A stretch of DNA of 7,770 nt from positions 1 to 7,770 of the forward strand of contig PLAX01000154.1 in NCBI GenBank assembly GCA_003135255.1, read 5' to 3'. Source of the stretch: Candidatus Dormiibacterota bacterium (GTDB taxonomy: Bacteria; Chloroflexota; Dormibacteria; Aeolococcales; Aeolococcaceae). Shown one piece after another: positions 1 through 6,335 of the stretch. The notes beneath the pieces are model-generated. The model did no database searches. It worked only from the letters and a program-made list of their open reading frames with translations, and was not told the origin of the DNA. The translations under genes and the position numbers were made by a program. How positions within the stretch are numbered: the stretch's first letter is position 1; each line of letters starts with the position of its first letter.

Positions 1-141
1 GCCGGCGCGGCCCTCTTCGCGGCGGAGCGGGTGCCCAGCATCGAGGCGGGGATGGAGGAGGCGGAGCGGGCGCTCGATGCGGGCGCCGCCCAGTTCTGTC
101 TGGAAACGCTCGTCCGGGTCTCCACCGAGGCGGCGGCATGA
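1..141 (+). CDS. trpD: Anthranilate phosphoribosyltransferase, C-terminal end (partial)
   Basis: Reading frame 1 is open from the first base to the TGA at 139-141 and gives the last 46 residues of a protein whose start lies outside the window. The segment reads AGAALFAAERVPSIEAG, then a helix ending in ALDAGAAQFCLETLVR. This matches the usual end of TrpD, where a conserved N/A-GAAL stretch is followed by 'EG...A..AIDSGKAL..LE.L'. TrpD transfers phosphoribose from PRPP to anthranilate in cytoplasmic tryptophan synthesis. The catalytic and PRPP-binding parts are not visible, so a related member of the nucleoside phosphorylase/TrpD fold (for example a TrpD2-like protein or a thymidine phosphorylase) is not fully excluded. 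The stop overlaps the next start as ATGA, suggesting a shared transcript and translational coupling. Confidence 0.68.
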   Translation, partial: AGAALFAAERVPSIEAGMEEAERALDAGAAQFCLETLVRVSTEAAA

Positions 142-866
142 ACGGTGGGGGAGAGGCCGGCGAGCGGGCCATCTCCCGCGGGGAGCACCTGCTCACCCTG
201 CAGGAGACGGACGAGCAGATCGCCCAGCTGCAGACCGAGATCGCGGCGCTGGAGGCGGCTCTCGCCGGGGACTCCGAGCTGGACCGCCTCCGCGAGGCCG
301 GGAGAGCGGCCGAGGCCGAGCGCCAGGGGGCCGAGGAGCGGTGCCGGGGAGTCGAGCGCGAGCTGAGCGGGGTCCGCCAGCGCGCCCGCAGCCTGGAGCG
401 GCGCCTCTACGACGGCTCGGTGCGCAATCCGCAGGATCTTCTCGGCATGCAGCGCGACCTGGTGGCGCTCAAGCCGCGGCTCGATCAGCTCGAGGCGAGC
501 CTCCTGGAGTGCATGGAGGTGAGCGAGAGCGCCGAGGCCGGCGTGGCCGTCACACGTTCCGCGGTCGCGGCGCGCGAGGCGGAACGGGGATCCCAGGAGG
601 CGCCGCGCCGGGAGCGTCTCACCCTCGCGCGGACCGAGCTCGACGACCAGCGTGCGGTCCGCGCCGCCGCCGCCGCCGCCGCCCTTCCCGGCGACGTGCG
701 CATCTACGAACGGGTGGCGGCCCATTGGAAGCCTGCCGTCGTGCACCTGCACGGGGACAGCTGTGGTGGCTGCCACCTCCCGCTCGGCATCCGGGAAGCC
801 AACCAGGTGCGCTCCGGTGACGGCCTCGTCCAGTGCAGCAAGTGCGACCGCGTGGTCGTGCGGTGA
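138..866 (+). CDS. Coiled-coil C4-type zinc-ribbon protein (DUF164/CT398-like family)
   Basis: This is a 242-residue protein. Residues about 18-180 are rich in E, A, R, L and Q heptads and should form a long antiparallel coiled coil. In the middle lies the family-typical stretch LYDGSVRNPQDLLGMQRDL. The C-terminal end is a C4 zinc ribbon with two CxxC pairs, C209-GG-C212 and C233-SK-C236, joined by a loop of polar and glycine residues. Length and architecture fit the zf-RING_7/DUF164 family (CT398, HP0958 and actinobacterial homologues). Its molecular role is not settled; some members act as chaperones or nucleic-acid-binding adaptors. The ATG overlaps the upstream stop (ATGA), with a weak GAGG at 127-130 as ribosome site. 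In actinobacteria this family commonly sits directly before an RNase H gene, as it does here, which supports the call. No specific biological function can be read from the sequence. Confidence 0.88.
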   Translation: MNGGGEAGERAISRGEHLLTLQETDEQIAQLQTEIAALEAALAGDSELDRLREAGRAAEAERQGAEERCRGVERELSGVRQRARSLERRLYDGSVRNPQDLLGMQRDLVALKPRLDQLEASLLECMEVSESAEAGVAVTRSAVAAREAERGSQEAPRRERLTLARTELDDQRAVRAAAAAAALPGDVRIYERVAAHWKPAVVHLHGDSCGGCHLPLGIREANQVRSGDGLVQCSKCDRVVVR

Positions 867-1321
867 GCCGTCCGGACCCGGGTCCCTCGGCGGCTCCCCC
901 GCCCGGGACGGTCGTCGCCTACACCGATGGTGCCTGCTCCGGCAATCCCGGACCGGGAGCCTGGGCCTACCGTCTGGAGTGGCCCGACGGCGGCGTGGAG
1001 GAGGCGGCGGGGGCGGAGCCGGCCACCACCAACAACCGCGAGGAGCTCAAGGCCGTCCGGGAGGCGCTCCGAGCCGTCCGCCGCCGGATCGGGAACGACC
1101 CGGGCTGGCGGATCGTGGTCCGCACCGACAGCCTGGGCGCGGTCAACTGGCTGACCCGGCGCTGGAAGCGCCACGCCAATCTGGACCTCTTCCCGGGGAT
1201 CGACCCGCTGGTCGACGCTCGAGTCGCCTTTGAGCACGTGCGCGGCCATGCCGGCAACCCGGGCAACGAGCGGGTCGACCGGCTCGCGGTGAACGCCGTC
1301 CGGGAGCTCACCGGCGGCTAG
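863..1321 (+). CDS. rnhA: Ribonuclease HI
   Basis: This gene degrades the RNA strand of RNA-DNA hybrids (R-loops, Okazaki primers) in the cytoplasm. Counted from the GTG at 863 it has 152 residues, close to the ~155 of the E. coli enzyme. All catalytic positions are visible: D22 in YTDGACSGNPGPG, E61 in TNNREEL, D89 in VRTDS, the mobile H129 in HVRGHAGNPGNE, and D139 in ERVDRLA. A longer reading from an ATG at 833 is open but would lie inside the zinc-ribbon coding sequence and add ten unconserved residues. The GTG at 863 overlaps the upstream TGA as GTGA, the common coupled-start arrangement, so it is preferred. No clear Shine-Dalgarno precedes it, again consistent with coupling. The enzyme is a single domain: the CobC-like phosphatase domain fused to RNase H in many actinobacteria is absent. 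Confidence 0.95.
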   Translation: MSRPDPGPSAAPPPGTVVAYTDGACSGNPGPGAWAYRLEWPDGGVEEAAGAEPATTNNREELKAVREALRAVRRRIGNDPGWRIVVRTDSLGAVNWLTRRWKRHANLDLFPGIDPLVDARVAFEHVRGHAGNPGNERVDRLAVNAVRELTGG

Positions 1322-1323
1322 CT

Positions 1324-1347
1324 ACCACAAGGGAGTGGTTGCACCAC
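1324..1347 (+). repeat. Two mutually exclusive hairpins (ACCAC / GTGGT / ACCAC)
   Basis: ACCAC (1324-1328), GTGGT (1335-1339) and ACCAC (1343-1347) follow the rnhA stop directly. The middle arm can pair with either flank: a 5-bp stem with a 6-base loop, or a 5-bp stem with a 3-base loop. No U-tract follows, so an intrinsic terminator is doubtful. It may be an operator-like dyad for the promoter that begins inside it. Confidence 0.35.
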
Positions 1348-1368
1348 CCCCCGACCTTTTGCTACGTT
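1339..1368 (+). promoter_or_regulatory. Candidate promoter of the WXG100-eccC operon
   Basis: TTGCAC at 1339-1344 is followed after 18 bases by TACGTT at 1363-1368, which is preceded by TGC, an extended -10 element. The match to consensus is weak (3 of 6 in each box) but fits the TANNNT form seen in high-GC bacteria. It lies in the only sizeable gap (113 bases) upstream of the secretion gene pair, where a promoter is expected. The -35 box falls within the dyad at 1324-1347, so a repressor bound there could block it (inference). Confidence 0.35.
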
Positions 1369-1434
1369 CTCGGCTCTCCCGTTGGGCACGATGCGCCCGG
1401 CGCGACGGGAATAGAGAGGGCGTGGGGCTGAGCG

Positions 1435-1725
1435 ATGATCATCAAGGTCACTTCCGACGATCTCATGACCGTGTCCGGATCCCTCCAGTCGGGGGCCGGC
1501 GAGATCGACAGCCGTCTGAAGAGCATGCAGGGACAGGTGCAGAGCCTCATCGAGAGCGGCTGGCAGGGAGCGGCTTCGTCTCAATTCGGGAGCCTCTTCG
1601 CGGAGTGGAACCAGGGAGCGGCCCAGCTCAACCAGGCCCTCCAGGGCATCTCGCAACTCCTCGCCAAGGCCTCCACCACGTACGCGGAAGCCGAGCAGGC
1701 GATCACCCAGTCGATGCAGCAGTAG
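1435..1725 (+). CDS. WXG100 family type VII secretion protein (EsxA/ESAT-6-like)
   Basis: This 96-residue protein has the standard WXG100 length. Two amphipathic helices (about residues 6-40 and 47-92) flank the turn S41-G-W43-Q-G45, the W-x-G motif that gives the family its name. Further along are F51, F55 and W58 (family-typical aromatic positions) and, near the end, Y83-AEA-E87, a match to the YxxxD/E signal recognised by type VII systems. There is no signal peptide or membrane segment, as expected. Family members form four-helix-bundle dimers, are exported by EccC/EssC ATPases, and bind their C-terminal tail to the last ATPase domain. Only one WXG100 gene is present, so a homodimer is likelier than an EsxA/EsxB heterodimer. 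GGGG at 1424-1427 is a plausible ribosome site 7 bases before the ATG. The ATPase gene follows after 45 bases in the same direction. Whether the protein is a structural component or an effector cannot be told. Confidence 0.93.
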   Translation: MIIKVTSDDLMTVSGSLQSGAGEIDSRLKSMQGQVQSLIESGWQGAASSQFGSLFAEWNQGAAQLNQALQGISQLLAKASTTYAEAEQAITQSMQQ

Positions 1726-1730
1726 CGCCA

Positions 1731-1743
1731 CCCGGCTGCCGGG
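1731..1743 (+). repeat. Small GC hairpin between the WXG100 gene and eccC
   Basis: CCCGG-CTG-CCGGG forms a perfect 5-bp stem with a 3-base loop, 6 bases after the WXG100 stop. There is no following U-tract. It could stabilise the 3' end of the short WXG100 message or cause partial termination, so that the small protein is made in excess over the ATPase. This is inference from position only. Confidence 0.35.
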
Positions 1744-1770
1744 ACCCGGGGTGAGCTGAGGGGTGAGACC

Positions 1771-4700
1771 GTGACCAACAAGCCCGCGCCCGGCCAGCTC
1801 TGCCTGCTGGTGGTCGGAGGCCCCGACACCGGCGCGTGGGCGCCCCTCCTCCCCGGAACCACCGAGGTCGGCCGTCAGGCCCCGATCCGGCTGGTGGATC
1901 AGAGCCTCGCGCAGCCCCACTTCCGCCTGACCGTCCGGGAGGGCACCCAGCTCACCCTCGAGGACTGCGGGTCGCGCGGCGGTACGACCGTGGACGGCAC
2001 GGCTGCCGCAGGGCGCCGCCCGCTCGAGCCCGGATCGGTGATCACCGCCGGCGGGACGCGGCTCACCGCGGTGGTCGCGCCCTCCGCCGACGCCGCGCTC
2101 ACGCCCGCCGGCGGTGGCACCCTCGACTTCTACCGGCCTCCCCGGCTGCGCGCGCCCGTGGGGTTCGGGCGGGTCGCCTTCCCGAGCGATCCCCGCCCGC
2201 CCAACCGGGCACCGGTGCAGCTCTTCGCCATGCTGGCGCCGGTCCTCGCGGCCGGGGCGATGGCCCTCATCGCGCATCAGGTCGCCTTCCTCGCCATCGC
2301 CGCGCTCACCCCGCTGATGGGGGTCGGGACCCTGGTCACCGACCGGCGCCGGGGCCGGAGCAGCCACCGACGCCACATGGAAGAATACCGGCTGCACCTC
2401 GGCACCGCCCGCTCTCAGCTGGACGGGCTTCTCCACGACGAGCTGCGGAGCCTGCGCGACGTGCACCCGGATCCGGGCACCGCCCTGCTCCGCGCGCTCA
2501 TGCCGTCGAGCCGGGTCTGGGAGCGCCGCCGCGAGGACGACGACTTCCTCACCGTCCGGGTCGGGACCGGGGCGGTGGCCGCGTCGGTCGAGGTGACCGG
2601 AGCCCCTCCGGGCCCGGACGGTGCCACGCCCGTCCTCCACGACGCGCCGGTCACGTTCTCGCTCCGCTCCTGGCGCGCCCTCGGCATCGCCGGTCCGCGG
2701 CCCCTGGCCCGGGAGCTGGCCCGGGCGATCGTGGCCACGACGGCGACCTCCCACAGCCCCCGCGACCTGGCCATCACCGTCCTCACCGGGGAGGCGGCGG
2801 GTCCCGACTGGGAGTGGATCCGCTGGCTGCCCCACTGCCGTCCGGAGGTTGCGGAGGGCCCCCAGGTCCGGGTGGGCAATGACCCGGCCACCATCGCCGC
2901 GCGGGTCAGCGAGCTGAGCGACCTGCTCGGAGGGCTGCGTGCCGAGGGGAGGGATCGGCGCCCATCGGTGCCTCGCCTGCTCCACCTGGTGGTGCTGGAC
3001 GGCTCCTACGGCCTCCGCCAGCGCCACGACCTCGGTCCGCTGATCGACGGGGGCCCCTCCCACGGCATCCACTTCCTCTGCATCGACGATGCTGCACCGC
3101 AGCTCCCCGAGGGCTGCCGCGCCGTCTGCGACCTGGGCACAGGAGGTGACGCGCCGGTCACCCTGCGCCGCGCCGGCGAGGCCAACGTCGCCGGCATCCG
3201 GCCGGACCAGTTGAGCGCGCAGGCGTGCGAGACCCTGGCCCGAGGTCTGGCCCCGCTGCGCGACACCGGGGCGGCCAGGGCCGGCGGTCGCGTCCCGGCC
3301 TCGGTGCGCCTGCTCGAGCTGCTGGGCATCGATCCTCCGGCGCCCGCCGGGATCCAGGCGCTCTGGCGCGCCGGCCGGACCACGGCGGTTCCGATCGGCA
3401 AGGGTGCCGACGGGCCCTTCCTCCTCGACCTCGCCCAGGGGCCCCACATGCTGGTGGGTGGGACGACCGGGGCGGGCAAGAGCGAGCTGCTCCAGACCAT
3501 CGTCGCCTCCCTCGCCGCCCACAACCGCCCCGACCAGATGGTCTTCGTGCTCATCGACTACAAGGGGGGCGCCGCGTTCCGGGGCTGCGTCGACCTGCCC
3601 CACACGGTCGGCATGGTCACCGACCTCGACACCGCCTCGGTGGAGCGCGCGCTGGTCTCGCTGCGGGCCGAGCTGCAGCGGCGGAAGGCGGTCCTGGATG
3701 CCGCCGGCCGGTCCGACATCCTCCGCTACTGGGCGGCGATCGGGAGCGGCCGCGGCGCCGACCCGCTCCCGCGGCTGGTGCTGGTTGTCGACGAGTTCAA
3801 GACCATGGCCGACGCCATGCCCGAGCAGCTCAAGGCGCTGGTCGACATCGCCGCCCAGGGCCGGTCGCTCGGCGTCCACCTGATCCTCGCGACCCAGCGT
3901 CCGGCCGGTGCCGTCACCGGCGACATGCGGGCCAATGTCAACCTCAGCATCTGCCTGCGGGTCGCCACCACCCAGGACTCCCTGGACGTGATCGGGGCCC
4001 CCGACGCCGCCGAGCTCTCCGTGGAGAGCCCCGGCCGCGCCTACCTCCGGGTGGGCACCTCCCGGCCCGAGCTCTTCCAGGTGGCGCGGGTGGGCGGGCC
4101 GCGTCCCGGAGCGCACCCCGGCGCGGCGCCGCTCCAGGTGCGCGAGGTGAGGTGGTCCGAGCTGGGGAGGCCCCTGCCGGTGACCGCGGCGCCACTCGCC
4201 TCCGCCGGCGACCCCACCGATCTCTCGGCGCTGGTCGGCGCCATCCGGGGCGCCGCGTCCCAGCTCGGAGCCGTCGCGCCGGCCCCGCCCTGGCAGCCCC
4301 CCCTCCCGGAGATGCTCCCCCTGGCGGTCCTCGGCATGTCACCGCCGCTGCATCTCGCCTTCGGGCGCGCCGACCTCCCCCGGGAGCAGCGCCAGATGGT
4401 GGCCGCCTACGACATCGAGCGCCAGGGCCACCTCCTCGTCGCGGGCGCTCCGAGGTCGGGCCGGACCACCCTGCTCCGCACCCTCGCCGCGGCCGCGACC
4501 GCCGCCCCGGCAGGGGACCTCCACCTCTACGCCATCGATTGCGGGGGTGGCGGGCTCGCCGCGCTCACCGCCCTTCCTCAGTGCGGGGCGGTGGTGACAC
4601 CGGCCGACCCCGACCGGGTCGAGCGTCTCCTCAACCGCCTGCACCGTGAGCTGACCGCGCGCCTCCAGCAGCTGACCGCGGCCGGCTGCAGCGACCTCGC

Positions 4701-5814
4701 GGAGCTGCGCGCTCGGGACCCTGGCGCCGCCCTGCCGTACGTCCTGGTGCTCGTCGATCGCTACGACAGCTTCGTCGCCCAGCTGGAGACCTTCGACGGG
4801 GGCAAGCTGGTCGCCCAGCTCCAGCGGCTGCTCCAGGACAGCCTGAGCCCGGGATTCCGTCTGGTGCTGACCGGGGATCGCACCCTGGTGACCGGGCGTG
4901 TCGGCGGCATGGTCGAGGAGAAGCTGATGCTGCGGATGGCCGACCGCCTCGACTACAGCATCGCCGGTCTCCCGGCGCGCAGCCTCCCCGCCGAGATCCT
5001 CCCGGGCAGGGCCTTCCGGGTGCCCTCCGGCGACCCCATCCAGATTGCCCACGTGGGGGCCTCCCCCGACGGTGCGGCCCAGACCGCGGCACTCCGGGAG
5101 CTGGGCGGATCGGCGGTCGCGCCCCCCGGCTGGAGGCCCTTCCGGGTCGACCCGCTCCCCGTCAGCATCGGCTACGCGCAGGCGCTGCACCTTCCCCGGC
5201 GGGGAGAGGGGGCGCTCGCCGGTGTGGGCGGCGACGAGCTCTCCCAGGTGCGCCTCCCCGCGCCGGTCGTCCTGGTGCTCGGCCAGCCCGGGTCGGGTCG
5301 CAGCACCGCGCTCGCCGTCATGGTCCGATCCCTTGCCGGAGAGGGGAGGGAGGAGGTGGTGGCGATTATGCCGCGGCGCTCCCGCCTGCCCGAGCTGCTC
5401 GGCTCGCTCCCGGGGGTGAGGCTGTTCGGCCCCTCGGAGCTGGACAGCCCCGAGCTCGGCCGGTGCCTCGACGAGGCCGGCCCCCCCACCGTCGTCGCCA
5501 TCGACGACGCCGACTCCCTCACCGACCTGCCCCTGGCCGCCCGGCTGGTCACGCTCCTCTCCCGCTGGCGGGATGGAGGGGCCACCGTGATCGCGGCGGC
5601 CGGGATCGAGGAGACGGCAGGAGCCTTCCGCGGACTGGTCCCCGAGCTTCGTAAATCGAAGTCCGGTGTCCTGCTCCAGCCGCAGCAGGTCACCCAGGGC
5701 GATCTGCTGGGGACCCGGCTCCAGCGCTCCATGGTCGGGGCGCCCGTGCCGCTGCGCGGCGTGGCCGTGCACCAGGGTGTCGCCACCGTGGTCCAGGTGC
5801 CGGTGCCGGCCTGA
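1771..5814 (+). CDS. eccC: Type VII secretion ATPase EccC/EssC with N-terminal FHA-like domain and three FtsK/SpoIIIE domains
   Basis: This 1347-residue membrane motor is predicted to export WXG100 proteins. Residues ~10-105 resemble an FHA fold (V33-G-R35; H50; D65-CGSRGGT-T73). A basic F/Y-RPPR stretch follows at ~125-130, then two membrane segments at about 150-192. A stalk region is next, with the EccC-type R/S-x-VWERR...DDDFLTVRVG sequence (~250-270). ATPase 1 has Walker A GTTGAGKS (G564-S571, K570) and Walker B LVLVVDEF with D674-E675. ATPase 2 has GAPRSGRT (R898 replaces Lys) and VLVLVDRY (D996, no catalytic Glu). ATPase 3 has GQPGSGRS (R1177 replaces Lys) and VVAIDDAD (D1245-D1246). 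A good ribosome site, GAGGGG at 1758-1763, lies 7 bases before the GTG start. Mycobacterial EccC lacks FHA and is often split; firmicute EssC carries two FHA domains. This single-FHA fused form is intermediate. The adjacent WXG100 gene is the obvious substrate. No other ESX core gene is visible nearby. Confidence 0.93.
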   Translation: MTNKPAPGQLCLLVVGGPDTGAWAPLLPGTTEVGRQAPIRLVDQSLAQPHFRLTVREGTQLTLEDCGSRGGTTVDGTAAAGRRPLEPGSVITAGGTRLTAVVAPSADAALTPAGGGTLDFYRPPRLRAPVGFGRVAFPSDPRPPNRAPVQLFAMLAPVLAAGAMALIAHQVAFLAIAALTPLMGVGTLVTDRRRGRSSHRRHMEEYRLHLGTARSQLDGLLHDELRSLRDVHPDPGTALLRALMPSSRVWERRREDDDFLTVRVGTGAVAASVEVTGAPPGPDGATPVLHDAPVTFSLRSWRALGIAGPRPLARELARAIVATTATSHSPRDLAITVLTGEAAGPDWEWIRWLPHCRPEVAEGPQVRVGNDPATIAARVSELSDLLGGLRAEGRDRRPSVPRLLHLVVLDGSYGLRQRHDLGPLIDGGPSHGIHFLCIDDAAPQLPEGCRAVCDLGTGGDAPVTLRRAGEANVAGIRPDQLSAQACETLARGLAPLRDTGAARAGGRVPASVRLLELLGIDPPAPAGIQALWRAGRTTAVPIGKGADGPFLLDLAQGPHMLVGGTTGAGKSELLQTIVASLAAHNRPDQMVFVLIDYKGGAAFRGCVDLPHTVGMVTDLDTASVERALVSLRAELQRRKAVLDAAGRSDILRYWAAIGSGRGADPLPRLVLVVDEFKTMADAMPEQLKALVDIAAQGRSLGVHLILATQRPAGAVTGDMRANVNLSICLRVATTQDSLDVIGAPDAAELSVESPGRAYLRVGTSRPELFQVARVGGPRPGAHPGAAPLQVREVRWSELGRPLPVTAAPLASAGDPTDLSALVGAIRGAASQLGAVAPAPPWQPPLPEMLPLAVLGMSPPLHLAFGRADLPREQRQMVAAYDIERQGHLLVAGAPRSGRTTLLRTLAAAATAAPAGDLHLYAIDCGGGGLAALTALPQCGAVVTPADPDRVERLLNRLHRELTARLQQLTAAGCSDLAELRARDPGAALPYVLVLVDRYDSFVAQLETFDGGKLVAQLQRLLQDSLSPGFRLVLTGDRTLVTGRVGGMVEEKLMLRMADRLDYSIAGLPARSLPAEILPGRAFRVPSGDPIQIAHVGASPDGAAQTAALRELGGSAVAPPGWRPFRVDPLPVSIGYAQALHLPRRGEGALAGVGGDELSQVRLPAPVVLVLGQPGSGRSTALAVMVRSLAGEGREEVVAIMPRRSRLPELLGSLPGVRLFGPSELDSPELGRCLDEAGPPTVVAIDDADSLTDLPLAARLVTLLSRWRDGGATVIAAAGIEETAGAFRGLVPELRKSKSGVLLQPQQVTQGDLLGTRLQRSMVGAPVPLRGVAVHQGVATVVQVPVPA

Positions 5815-5834
5815 ACCGGCCCGGGCTGCTCGCG

Positions 5835-5848
5835 CGGGGCGTGCCCCG
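5835..5848 (+). terminator. Possible weak terminator after eccC
   Basis: CGGGG-CGTG-CCCCG forms a short GC-rich hairpin 21 bases after the eccC stop, followed by ATATTGT rather than a run of U. It is the only stem-loop seen between eccC and the convergent fragment, but the stem is short and the tail poor. Confidence 0.3.
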
Positions 5849-5875
5849 ATATTGTCGGCCCACCACGCCCGCCGG

Positions 5876-6088
5876 TCAGCCGGCGAGCAGCACCACCAAT
5901 CCCACCACTCCGAGGACCACCAGCGCTCCGGCGGCGGCACCCACCATCTCCACCACCAGCGCCTCGCGTCCGATCCGGGCCCCGCAAACGCGGCAGCGGC
6001 CGCCCTGGACAGCGTAGCTGGCGATCGGCACCAGCTCGTACCAGCGGAGCGTCCGGTGGCAGCCGAGGCAATGGGAACGTCCGCGGAG
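5876..6088 (-). pseudogene. Prepilin peptidase (A24) N-terminal domain fragment
   Basis: On the minus strand, codons from about 6088 down to the TGA at 5876-5878 encode ~70 residues. They begin LRGRSHCLGC, continue HRTLRWYELVPIASYAVQG and GRCRVCGARIGREALVVE, and end in a hydrophobic helix (GAAAGALVVLGVVGLVVLLAG). The two CxxC pairs and the RWYE.VP..SY...GRCR.C pattern are the cytoplasmic zinc-binding N-domain of type IV prepilin peptidases (PilD/TadV-like). A full enzyme has ~250 residues. Here the first membrane helix with its GSFLN.V..R sequence is missing, and so is the whole catalytic part with the two aspartates (including GxGD). The reading frame stays open upstream to a possible ATG at 6245-6247, but that extension is the exact antisense of the recombinase fragment and has no peptidase resemblance. 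A GTG at 6101-6103 could in principle start a ~75-residue product. It is most likely a dead remnant truncated at both ends. Confidence 0.7.
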
Positions 6089-6235
6089 CGCGCCGCTGGC
6101 CACGCCACTGTCCAGGAGACGCTGGACACCTACGGCCACTTCTGGCCCGACTCGGAGGACCGGACTCGCGCGGCAGTGGAAGCGGCGCTCAGATTCTTCG
6201 CGGTCACCGCCCCGTCCGACGCGAGCGGACAGTAA
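6089..6235 (+). pseudogene. Tyrosine recombinase (phage-type integrase) C-terminal fragment
   Basis: On the plus strand, about 48 codons ending at the TAA at 6233-6235 read RAAGHATVQETLDTYGHFWP followed by DSEDRTRAAVEAAL and a short tail. This is the characteristic end of actinobacterial-type integrases (R-x-LGHAS...TLDTYGHLWPD.EDRTR.A). H6101 (codon) corresponds to the conserved GH histidine, and the TAC at 6131-6133 is the expected catalytic tyrosine. The catalytic domain upstream (first Arg, HxxR) and the DNA-binding domain are absent. Immediately 5' the sequence instead encodes, on the other strand, the prepilin peptidase fragment. An in-frame ATG at 6071 would give a 54-residue product, which could not be an active recombinase alone. 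The fragment converges on rnpB. It is read as a remnant of an integrated element. Confidence 0.82.
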
Positions 6236-6240
6236 CTTCC

Positions 6241-6287
6241 GTGTCACGGTGCCGTCCCGGGACCTCTTGTGTCATGGGTGTGTCACG
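6241..6287 (+). repeat. Three GTGTCAYG direct repeats downstream of the integrase fragment
   Basis: GTGTCACG (6241-6248), GTGTCATG (6269-6276) and GTGTCACG (6280-6287) fall within 47 bases, starting 5 bases after the recombinase stop. Short direct repeats next to an integrase gene are often arm-type binding sites of the recombinase near attL/attR. That role is inferred here from position only. Confidence 0.5.
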
Positions 6288-6310
6288 CGGGCGCGCAGAA
6301 ACTTGGAAAT

Positions 6311-6327
6311 CCCTTGTCCCACAAGGG
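6311..6327 (-). terminator. Probable terminator of rnpB
   Basis: CCCTTGT-CCC-ACAAGGG is a perfect 7-bp inverted repeat with a 3-base loop, lying 9 bases beyond the 3' end of the RNase P RNA. In the rnpB direction it is followed by AUUUCC, a short U-rich tail. Being symmetric, it could also stop plus-strand transcription from the integrase side. Confidence 0.65.
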
Positions 6328-6335
6328 GAAGTGAT

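Noticed and set aside
77..820. 247-codon plus-strand frame overlapping trpD end and the zinc-ribbon gene
   Set aside because: Arg/Pro/Gly-rich out-of-frame reading of the zinc-ribbon gene, which has clear CxxC pairs in the other frame.
833..862. Upstream ATG extension of RNase H
   Set aside because: It lies inside the zinc-ribbon coding sequence and adds ten unconserved residues; the GTG at 863 with GTGA overlap gives the family length.
1318..4116. 932-codon open frame on the minus strand opposite rnhA, the WXG100 gene and eccC
   Set aside because: It lacks stops only because of high GC content; its translation is low-complexity G/A/R/P-rich with no domain, and it lies antisense to well-supported genes.
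4339..6129. 596-codon minus-strand open frame opposite the second half of eccC
   Set aside because: Antisense shadow of conserved ATPase sequence; composition is typical of GC-driven spurious frames.
5666..6235. 189-codon plus-strand frame as a full gene ending in integrase sequence
   Set aside because: Its first part overlaps the end of eccC and then reads antisense to the prepilin peptidase fragment (His/Ser/Ala-rich, no motif). Only the last ~48 codons resemble a recombinase.
5876..6247. 123-codon minus-strand frame as an intact prepilin peptidase-like gene
   Set aside because: The N-terminal ~50 codons are the antisense of the integrase fragment; the catalytic peptidase domain is missing.
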